From NCBI GenBank assembly GCA_946628745.1, contig CAMOXA010000029.1:1-12864 (forward strand): a stretch of DNA of 12,864 nucleotides, given 5' to 3'. This DNA comes from an uncultured Verrucomicrobiota bacterium. Its GTDB lineage: Bacteria > Verrucomicrobiota > Kiritimatiellia > RFP12 > UBA1067. Below, piece after piece: positions 6,844-12,864 of this stretch. The notes below the pieces were generated by a model, which worked only from the letters and a program-made list of their open reading frames with translations, was not told the origin of the DNA and did no database searches. How positions within the stretch are numbered: position 1 is the stretch's first letter; each line of letters starts with the position of its first letter. A program made the translations under genes and the position numbers.

Positions 6844-8145
6844 ATGATTGCAAAGCTGGTGATAGATAAAAAGCGCGAGGGCCACGCCCTCGGTTCGGCG
6901 GAAATACGCGAATTCATAGAAGGCTTCACTGCGGGAGACATACCCGACTACCAGATGAGCGCCCTGGCGATGGCGATTTGCTGCCGCGGCATGACGGAGC
7001 GCGAGACGGCCGATCTGACCGATGCGATGATGCGCTCTGGCAGATGCCTCGAATGGAATCTCGACGCGCCGACGGCGGACAAGCACTCTACGGGGGGCGT
7101 GGGCGACAAGCTGTCGCTCGTCATCCAGCCGCTCGCGGCCGCGTGCGGACTCGCGGTGCCTTCTCTGACGGGCCGCGGGCTCGGGCTCACGGGAGGGACG
7201 GCCGACAAGCTGGAGACGATACCGGGTTACAACGCGTCGCTTTCCCTCGACGACTTCAGCAAGACTGTCGCCGAAGCGGGCGTATCCATGACAGTGCAGA
7301 CCGACGAGATAACGCCGGCCGACAAAAAGCTCTACGCGCTTCGCGACGTGACAGGAACGGTCGCGTCGATTCCGCTCATCACAGCGTCGATACTATCCAA
7401 GAAACTCGCGGAAGGCGCGGGTACGCTCGTCTTCGACGTCAAGTGCGGCGCAGGCGCGTTCATGAAGACGCGCGAGGACGCGCTCGCGCTCGCCAAGTCT
7501 CTCGTCGGCGGAGCTAAAGCGGCGGGGCGCAGGTCCGCGGCGCTTGTCACCGACATGAACGCGCCGCTCGGCGCGGCGGTCGGGAACGCCAACGAAGTGG
7601 CCGAGGCTCTCGCCATACTGCGCGGCGAAATCGACCAGTCCAGAGCGGATGTTGGGCTTTGCATCGAGCTGGCGGCGCTGATGGTTTCGCTGGCGCGGGA
7701 GACGACGCTGGATGACGCGCGCAAGATGTGCCGCGAGAGGCTGGCGGACGGTTCGGCGATGGAGAAATTCTCGGCGATGGTCAAATCGCAAGGCGGCGAT
7801 CTAGACAGGTTCGAGAGGATGATGCATGAGCCGGTGTCGAAATTCCGAGTCCAGTCCATGCGGCATGGCGTGGTGGCGGCGATAGACGCCGAAAAGGTCG
7901 CTCGCGTCGCGTTCCGCCTCGGCGCTGGACGCGAAAAGGCCGGCGACAGGATAGACCCTCGCGCGGGAGTGACGCTTTCGGTCGCGGCGGGCGACAAGGT
8001 CTCGCTCGGCGCGCCGCTCGCCACGCTGGAACGCTCCGGCGGACCGGACGGACTGGAAGCGGCGGCGGCGGAGCTTCTCAAGGCGTTCACAATCGTCCCG
8101 TCGCCGATTGAACGCCGCGGATTGATTCTGGAGAGGGTTGAGTGA
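6844..8145 (+). CDS. Pyrimidine-nucleoside / thymidine phosphorylase
   Basis: Cleaves pyrimidine (deoxy)nucleosides with phosphate to free base and (deoxy)ribose-1-phosphate, a cytoplasmic salvage step. The 433-aa length is usual. The all-alpha N-terminal domain is followed by the phosphate loop KHSTGGVGDK (80-89), the family signature TGRGLGLTGGTADKLE (109-124; most relatives have SGRGLGHTGG) and LYALRDVTGTVASIPLITAS (163-182). H81, R167, S182 and K186 align by spacing with E. coli His85, Arg171, Ser186 and Lys190, the substrate residues. The position reported to differ between thymidine phosphorylase (Met) and broad pyrimidine phosphorylase (Lys) is S107 here, so deoA and pdp cannot be told apart and no symbol is given. 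ATG 6844 coincides with the predicted transcription start. The stop lies 1 nt before the next gene, so the two are probably cotranscribed. Confidence 0.93.
   Translation: MIAKLVIDKKREGHALGSAEIREFIEGFTAGDIPDYQMSALAMAICCRGMTERETADLTDAMMRSGRCLEWNLDAPTADKHSTGGVGDKLSLVIQPLAAACGLAVPSLTGRGLGLTGGTADKLETIPGYNASLSLDDFSKTVAEAGVSMTVQTDEITPADKKLYALRDVTGTVASIPLITASILSKKLAEGAGTLVFDVKCGAGAFMKTREDALALAKSLVGGAKAAGRRSAALVTDMNAPLGAAVGNANEVAEALAILRGEIDQSRADVGLCIELAALMVSLARETTLDDARKMCRERLADGSAMEKFSAMVKSQGGDLDRFERMMHEPVSKFRVQSMRHGVVAAIDAEKVARVAFRLGAGREKAGDRIDPRAGVTLSVAAGDKVSLGAPLATLERSGGPDGLEAAAAELLKAFTIVPSPIERRGLILERVE
8132..8137 (+). promoter_or_regulatory. Ribosome binding site that sets the start of the pseudopilin/GH2-like gene
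   Basis: AGAGGG, inside the end of the phosphorylase gene, lies nine bases before ATG 8147. It favours that ATG over the in-frame TTG at 8138, which directly abuts the site. Confidence 0.6.
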
Positions 8146-8146
8146 C

Positions 8147-10378
8147 ATGGTAGACTACGACAATCTGCGCAAGAAGTTCCCCGGCAAGGGACCGAAGAAG
8201 CTCAAGAAGTCCGCTGCAGTCAAAGCGATTGCGCGCGAGTACGAGATGAAGAAAGCCGAGATCGCCGCGCACAGTCCGTTTAAGCGCGGCTTCCCGTACT
8301 ACATGACGATAATACTCGGACTCATCATCGTCGGCAGCATTGTCGGGACCGAGATTTCAAAGCGCGGCGGAATCGACCTCTCGCCCCAGAAGAACCACAA
8401 GATGGCCGTTGACTCCGTGCACAGTCTCGCCATCGCGCTGGGCAGATACTGCTATCACGTCGGCGAATTCCCGGACACGGAAGAAGGCCTCGCCCAGCTC
8501 GCTTCGAAGAATGTGACGGCGCGCGGGTGGAACGGCCCGTATATAAAAAAGGTGAAGCAGGATCCGTGGAAGCGCGATTACGTGTATGTCTACAACGGGC
8601 GCGACAAACTGCCGACGCTGTATTCGAAGGGACCGGACGGGATCGCCGGCACTACGGACGACATAATCGCCGACGCGGCCGATTTCGACGCGGCGTTCAG
8701 AGACACGTCCTGGACGGTCGGGTGGATGCCCAAGCACCTGCGCGACATTGTCGTGGCCGAGACCGAAGCCCAGAAGAAGGCGCTGCAAGAGGAAGTCGAG
8801 CAGATACTGCACCCCGACATACCCGTAGAAGGCGTGACGCCGCTAGGCGACAACTGGCTGTTCTCGGCGTCGGACGCTGCGGACGCGCCGCGCCGCCCGG
8901 TCCGCGTGCCGCACGATTGGCGGGCGTCATGCACTGCTGGCGAAGCCTCGTCCGAAATCGGCGTGTACCGGCGTCTGGTGACGATTCCGTCCAAGGCCGA
9001 AGGCAAGTACATAGCGCTGCGCTTTTCAGGAATATCCGGTAGCTACACTGTCGCCGTGGGCGGAACGACCGTCGCCGAAGGCGCGAACGGACGGGACGGG
9101 GTCGAACTGGACATAACGAAGGCCGTAAGATGCGGGGAGAAGAACGAAATCGAGATTCGCGTCAGGGCGACCGATCGCGACGCCCAGGTCTATTGCGGGG
9201 CTGGGCTTGTCGGCGAGGCTTCGCTGGCGATAGAAGATCCGTTGGACCGTATACTCGACGGGACGCTTAAAACGACGACGCTTTCGGCGACGAAGGACCT
9301 CGCCAAGATGCGGCTGGAGTACATGACGCCTGCGGGCCCGCGGACAAACGAGTTCGAAGTTGTCGAACCGAGGCTGTGGAGTCCCGAACGTCCATTCCTC
9401 TACAAAGGCTACCTCTCGGGGCGGCTTTACCAGTATGCCATTCGAAAGACAGAGTTCACCAAAGACGGCCGCGGGTTGATATTGAACGGCGAGACGGTCG
9501 CGCTCAAAGGCGCCAGACTGCCTTCGCATCTCGGCCCGCTGGGCAAGGCGTTCAACCGCGAAGCGGCCCGCCGCGCGCTGCAATGCGTAAAAGACGCCGG
9601 CGCGAACGCCGTGCAGTTCATAGGCTCGCCCGACCGCGGCTTTCTGGAGCTTTGCGATGAAATGGGTCTGGTCGTGGCGGACGGCTTCATGGAAACGTTT
9701 GCCGAAGGCCTCGCGGATTTCACCGGGCTGCCAACGCCAAACTGGTACGTGCATCGCGCGGCCTGGAACAACAGGGAGCTGACGATTGCAATCCTCGACG
9801 ACTGGAACCGGGACGCCGCAGAGGGCGAAACTGTCGCAGTGCGGTGCGCGACGAGCTGCGAAGAGGCCGAACTGTTCGTGAACGGCGAGAGCGCGGGTCG
9901 ACGCAAAAAACCTGCGGACGCGGCGCGGCCGGAGGATGCCGTGCTCTCGTGGAACGTGAAATACGACCCTGGCGAACTGAAGGTCATCGCATACGAGAAC
10001 GGCGAGTATGCAGGCGAAACTTCGCGCCTCACTGCGATGGAACCTGTCTCGATAAAACTCACGGTCAACAAAAAAGCTATTGCGGAAGGGGAGATCGCTT
10101 TTGCGACCGTCGAAGCTGTGGACAGATACGGCGTCGGCGCGCCCCATGCCGGCAACGAGGTACAGCTGTGGCTCGAAGGGCCGGGTGCAATCGAAGCCGC
10201 AGCCAACCGCGATTCAGGCGAGGGCGGTCCGTGCTGCGGCAGAACGAAGGTGCGGCTTTCGGGCGGGAAGGCTGTCGTGGTCGTCCGCCGCCACAGCGCA
10301 GGCTCCGGACTGCCGCTCAAGCTCGCCGCCGCTTCGTCCGGACTAAGGACCGATTTTGCAGTTCTGCCCCGCCGATAG
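8147..10378 (+). CDS. Membrane-anchored GspG-pseudopilin-like protein fused to a catalytic-core-deleted GH2-type glycosidase scaffold
   Basis: A 743-aa protein with an unusual layout. Residues 1-47 are Lys-rich and probably cytoplasmic. Residues 49-67 form one membrane helix after KRG, resembling a prepilin cleavage site (G48/F49) but with Met instead of Glu at +5. Residues about 83-175 look like the GspG core: GEFPDTEEGLAQLA (106-119), GPYIKKVKQDPW (130-141) and a possible calcium loop SKGPDGIAGTTDDI (160-173). A charged, probably helical stretch (197-222) follows. Residues 231-360 match a GH2 sugar-binding domain (LGDNWLFS, VPHDW), 366-437 the immunoglobulin-like domain (RLWSPERPFLY), and 441-516 the barrel start (LILNGETVALKG, FLELCDEMGLVV). 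The chain then passes within about 10 residues to post-barrel modules (FTGLPTPNWYVHRAAW; AELFVNG; 632-735). The segment with the acid/base and nucleophile glutamates is absent. It has ten cysteines. Role unknown; glycan binding is inferred. Confidence 0.75.
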   Translation: MVDYDNLRKKFPGKGPKKLKKSAAVKAIAREYEMKKAEIAAHSPFKRGFPYYMTIILGLIIVGSIVGTEISKRGGIDLSPQKNHKMAVDSVHSLAIALGRYCYHVGEFPDTEEGLAQLASKNVTARGWNGPYIKKVKQDPWKRDYVYVYNGRDKLPTLYSKGPDGIAGTTDDIIADAADFDAAFRDTSWTVGWMPKHLRDIVVAETEAQKKALQEEVEQILHPDIPVEGVTPLGDNWLFSASDAADAPRRPVRVPHDWRASCTAGEASSEIGVYRRLVTIPSKAEGKYIALRFSGISGSYTVAVGGTTVAEGANGRDGVELDITKAVRCGEKNEIEIRVRATDRDAQVYCGAGLVGEASLAIEDPLDRILDGTLKTTTLSATKDLAKMRLEYMTPAGPRTNEFEVVEPRLWSPERPFLYKGYLSGRLYQYAIRKTEFTKDGRGLILNGETVALKGARLPSHLGPLGKAFNREAARRALQCVKDAGANAVQFIGSPDRGFLELCDEMGLVVADGFMETFAEGLADFTGLPTPNWYVHRAAWNNRELTIAILDDWNRDAAEGETVAVRCATSCEEAELFVNGESAGRRKKPADAARPEDAVLSWNVKYDPGELKVIAYENGEYAGETSRLTAMEPVSIKLTVNKKAIAEGEIAFATVEAVDRYGVGAPHAGNEVQLWLEGPGAIEAAANRDSGEGGPCCGRTKVRLSGGKAVVVVRRHSAGSGLPLKLAAASSGLRTDFAVLPRR

Positions 10379-10383
10379 GGGTA

Positions 10384-10413
10384 TGTGCAGAGCGGGCCGG
10401 AATGTGATATAAT
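10384..10413 (+). promoter_or_regulatory. Extended -10 promoter of the GH97 gene
   Basis: A perfect TATAAT (10408-10413) preceded by TG at 10405-10406 gives the same TGATATAAT string as the icd promoter. The -35 is poor (TGTGCA at 10384-10389, 18-base spacer), as often seen with extended -10 promoters. The start would fall near 10420, leaving an A-rich leader of about 28 bases without an obvious Shine-Dalgarno sequence. Confidence 0.68.
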
Positions 10414-10448
10414 AGGCGGCAATCGAAAACAACACTACATCAGAAAAC

Positions 10449-12326
10449 ATGAACATGCCGAAATACACTGCATCCATTGCAATACTCGCGGCCGTCGCGA
10501 CAGCAGTCGCCGGGCCGGTTGCCGTGAAAGGTCCCGACGGAAGGCTTGAATTCGCCGTTGACATAGGCGAAGGCGGCGTCGCCGTGTGGCGGGCGAGCTA
10601 CGACGGCGAGCCCGTCGTCGACTGGTCGCCGCTTGGCCTCGAGACGGACGATGGCGATTTCACCAAAGGGGTTTCGCGCGGCCCGTGCAGACGCGGAACG
10701 TTCCGCGACGAATACAGTCTGGCGACAATAAAAAAGAGCCATGTCAAAGTCGAGATGAACACATTGCAGACCGTCTTGTCCGACGCCGCCGGCCGCAGGC
10801 TCGGGCTTGAGGCGCGCGTCGGCGCGAACGACATAGCCTTTCGCTACTCTTTCCCGAAGGGTGAAAAGCCGGTGCGGGTGCTGCGCGAGGCGACGGCGTT
10901 CGCCTTCCCCGGGAGCGCGAAAATGTTCGCCACGCCCCAGTCGAAGCCCATGATCGGCTTCGCGAAGACCAAGCCGAGCTATGAGGAGACGTATGTTTAC
11001 GACGCGCCGGTAGGCACGCGCTCCGGATACGGCGAGGGCTGGACGTTCCCGCTGCTCGCGCACGTCAACCCCGACGGCGGCGCGCACCGCGAACTGTGGG
11101 CGCTCGTCTCCGAGACGGGAACGGACGGCAACTACTGCGGCTGCAGGCTCATGGACTATGAAAAAGGGGCGTTTCGCATAGGCTTCCCGATGCCGGGCGA
11201 GGCGCGCGGCAATGGCGCCGTCGAGCCGGTGTGCGCTGCGGGATCCGCTACGCCGTGGCGCACGCTCACAGTAGGCGGTCTCGCGGCGGTTGTGGAAACG
11301 ACTGTCGCGTGGGATGTGGTAAAGCCGCTTGTCGAGCCACCGGCGAAGCCTTACCGCTACGGCAAGGGCTCGTGGAGCTGGATCGTCTGGGACGACGCAT
11401 CCATGAACCCCGCCGACCAGCGCGCGTTCGTCGATCTGGCCGCGGCGATGAAATGGGATCACATTCTCGTTGACGCCTTCTGGGACAGGTTCGGCGAAAA
11501 GGAACTCGATGATTTTCTGGCGTACGCAAAATCCAAAGGCGTCGCCGTATATCTCTGGTACAATTCGAACGGCGACTGGAACGACGCCCCGCAGACGCCG
11601 AAGGACCGTTTCAACACGCCGGAATCGACCGAACGCGAGATGGCGTGGCTGGAGGCGAAAGGAATCCGCGGCATAAAGGTCGATTTCTGGGGCGGAGACA
11701 AGCAGTTTGTGATAAAGCGCTACTGCGAGCTATTCGAGGCGGCGAACCGCCACGGCATCGAGGTGTTCGTGCACGGCTCGACCCTGCCGCGCGGCTGGGA
11801 GCGCATGTATCCAAACTTCGTCGGCGCCGAGGCGCTTCTCGCGAGCGAAAACCTCAAGTTCTCGCAAGGCGCGATGGACAGCCATTCGCAGTGGGCGTCG
11901 TTGCACCCGTTCTGCCGCAACTCCGTCGCGTCGGCGGAATTCGGGCCGGTGTTCCTCAACAAGTTCCTGCGCCGCGACAACAAGAGCGGCTCCAGGCGCG
12001 TGACGACCGAAGGCTTCGAGCTCGCCACATCGGTCATCTACCAGAATCCCGTGCAGAACTTCGGCCTCTGCCCGAACAACCTTAACGAGGGCTTCGACAA
12101 GGAACTGAAATTCCTGCGCGAGGTGCCGACGGTCTGGGACGAGACGCGCTTCGTAGCGGGATATCCCGGCAAGTACATTGTGCTCGCCCGCCGCAGCGGG
12201 AAGAAGTGGTATGTCGCCGGACTGGCGCGCGAGGATGTGAATGTCGATGTAAAGCTCGACTTCTGCGGCGGCGCCGCTTTGAAGAAGACGCTGAAGCGCG
12301 ACGACGGCTTCGCGCTCGTCTTCTGA
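10449..12326 (+). CDS. Secreted glycoside hydrolase family 97 enzyme (probable retaining alpha-glycosidase)
   Basis: A 625-aa protein with a signal peptide (about 1-21, hydrophobic core SIAILAAVATAVA). ATG 10455 is an equally possible start. Residues 27-290 resemble the GH97 N-terminal sandwich (KGPDGRLEFAVDI, VDWSPLGLETDD). The (beta/alpha)8 barrel begins WSWIVWDDASMNPADQ (309-324) and continues WDHILVDAFWD (336-346), GVAVYLWYNSNG and GIRGIKVDFWGGD (405-417). D412 in KVDF is where retaining GH97 enzymes such as the Bacteroides alpha-galactosidase carry their nucleophile. E461 and E467 in GAEALLASENLKF follow; E467 is the acid/base candidate by spacing. The C-terminal sandwich runs from VWDETRFVAGYPGKYIVLAR (562-581) to the end. 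The usual 'GsmDyTP' segment after the barrel is SAEFGPV (495-501), an unusual change. It is shorter than the inverting SusB type. Substrate is likely an alpha-galactoside or alpha-glucoside, but this is not settled. Confidence 0.88.
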   Translation: MNMPKYTASIAILAAVATAVAGPVAVKGPDGRLEFAVDIGEGGVAVWRASYDGEPVVDWSPLGLETDDGDFTKGVSRGPCRRGTFRDEYSLATIKKSHVKVEMNTLQTVLSDAAGRRLGLEARVGANDIAFRYSFPKGEKPVRVLREATAFAFPGSAKMFATPQSKPMIGFAKTKPSYEETYVYDAPVGTRSGYGEGWTFPLLAHVNPDGGAHRELWALVSETGTDGNYCGCRLMDYEKGAFRIGFPMPGEARGNGAVEPVCAAGSATPWRTLTVGGLAAVVETTVAWDVVKPLVEPPAKPYRYGKGSWSWIVWDDASMNPADQRAFVDLAAAMKWDHILVDAFWDRFGEKELDDFLAYAKSKGVAVYLWYNSNGDWNDAPQTPKDRFNTPESTEREMAWLEAKGIRGIKVDFWGGDKQFVIKRYCELFEAANRHGIEVFVHGSTLPRGWERMYPNFVGAEALLASENLKFSQGAMDSHSQWASLHPFCRNSVASAEFGPVFLNKFLRRDNKSGSRRVTTEGFELATSVIYQNPVQNFGLCPNNLNEGFDKELKFLREVPTVWDETRFVAGYPGKYIVLARRSGKKWYVAGLAREDVNVDVKLDFCGGAALKKTLKRDDGFALVF

Positions 12327-12369
12327 CGGCTGCCGCCGGACGGTTTCAAAATACATAGCGAGGAAAGAC

Positions 12370-12864
12370 ATGCAAATACCCTACAAGACGTATCTGGCCG
12401 AAGGCGAAGTGCCTTCGTCGTGGTACAACGTCCGCGCGGACATGAAGAAAAAGCCCGCGCCGCTTCTCAACGCGAAGACGCTCAAGCCCTGCACGGCCAA
12501 GGATCTCGCGCCGGTTTTCTGCGACGACCTCGTCGCGCAGGAACTGGACGACACGACGGCGTACTTCCCGATTCCGCAGGAAATACGCGACTTCTACAAG
12601 ATGTTCCGGCCCTCGCCGCTCGTTCGCGCGTACTTTCTCGAAAAGGCGCTCGGCACGCCGGCGAGGATATACTACAAATTCGAAGGCAACAACACGTCGG
12701 GTTCGCACAAGCTGAATTCGGCCGTCGCCCAGGCGTACTATGCGAAGGCGCAGGGCCTCAAGGGCGTGACGACAGAGACCGGCGCGGGACAGTGGGGCAC
12801 GGCGCTTTCGATGGCGTGCGCGTTCTTCGGCCTCGACTGCCGCGTGTTCATGGTCAAGTGCTCG
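12370..12864 (+). CDS. trpB: Tryptophan synthase beta chain, TrpB2 type, 3'-truncated by window edge
   Basis: The first 165 codons of a PLP enzyme that joins indole and serine to make tryptophan. The frame is open to the last base and continues beyond the window. It belongs to the TrpB2 branch rather than the classical TrpB1: it has the extra N-terminal segment PYKTYLAEGEVPSSWYNVRAD (with LPPPL-like features altered), the helix IPQEIRDFYKMF, RPSPLVRAYFLEKALGTPAR (80-99) and IYYKFEGNNTSGSHKLNSA (100-118), where K114 is the PLP-binding lysine. TETGAGQWGTALS (135-147) is the phosphate-loop/COMM-like segment. The AGGA region at 12361-12364 places a good ribosome site five bases before ATG 12370. 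No trpA or other trp gene adjoins on the visible side. TrpB2 enzymes often act without TrpA, salvaging indole or working as a serine deaminase-like backup. Confidence 0.92.
   Translation, partial: MQIPYKTYLAEGEVPSSWYNVRADMKKKPAPLLNAKTLKPCTAKDLAPVFCDDLVAQELDDTTAYFPIPQEIRDFYKMFRPSPLVRAYFLEKALGTPARIYYKFEGNNTSGSHKLNSAVAQAYYAKAQGLKGVTTETGAGQWGTALSMACAFFGLDCRVFMVKCS

Noticed and set aside
10364..10395. Possible terminator hairpin (CCCC...GGGG and CTGC...GCAG) after the pseudopilin/GH2-like gene
   Set aside because: Stems are only four bases, interrupted, and no T-tract follows.
1..12864. CRISPR arrays, tRNA or rRNA genes, insertion sequences, integrase genes
   Set aside because: No repeat-spacer pattern, cloverleaf, transposase or integrase motif was seen by eye on either strand; the gene content reads as ordinary chromosome.

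Overview
The window is GC-rich bacterial DNA in which all eight protein-coding genes lie on the + strand, packed with very short gaps; no intergenic stretch exceeds about 100 bases. A FadL-type outer-membrane porin and signal peptides mark a Gram-negative envelope. The mix of a type II secretion GspG-like domain, GH2 and GH97 glycosidase modules, an FkbH protein and a type 2 tryptophan synthase beta chain would suit a carbohydrate-degrading member of the PVC group (Verrucomicrobiota/Kiritimatiellota-like). That placement is inference from gene content; no marker gene in the window proves it.

Layout. 3-1574: the 3' part of a cell-surface SGNH-hydrolase-like protein fused to a phytase-esterase-like beta-propeller; its start lies outside the window. 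1668-2891: NADP-type isocitrate dehydrogenase, behind a near-consensus promoter whose predicted transcription start falls at the ATG. 2958-6769: a tight unit of a FadL-family porin, an FkbH-like HAD-fold protein (3-nt gap) and a family-4 glycosyltransferase (4-nt overlap). 6844-10378: a pyrimidine-nucleoside phosphorylase, again apparently leaderless, followed after 1 nt by a 743-aa membrane protein. That protein joins a GspG-pseudopilin-like domain to a GH2-type glycosidase scaffold lacking most of its catalytic barrel. 10449-12326: a secreted GH97 glycosidase with its own extended -10 promoter. 12370 to the window end: the 5' part of a TrpB2-type tryptophan synthase beta chain.

How they fit together. 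FkbH, the glycosyltransferase and possibly the upstream SGNH protein point to building or decorating a surface glycan or lipid, and FadL to hydrophobic uptake. Icd, the nucleoside phosphorylase and TrpB2 are core metabolism. The GH97 enzyme and the GH2-like fusion are the carbohydrate-facing part.

The most unusual item is the pseudopilin-like/GH2 fusion at 8147-10378. It has a degenerate prepilin site, a recognisable GspG core, a likely helical stalk, and a GH2 sandwich scaffold from which about 200 residues including the catalytic glutamates appear to be cleanly absent. It looks like a membrane-anchored glycan-binding pseudoenzyme. Second in interest is the promoter architecture: three TGn-TATAAT-type promoters, two of them placed so that the mRNA would start at the start codon.
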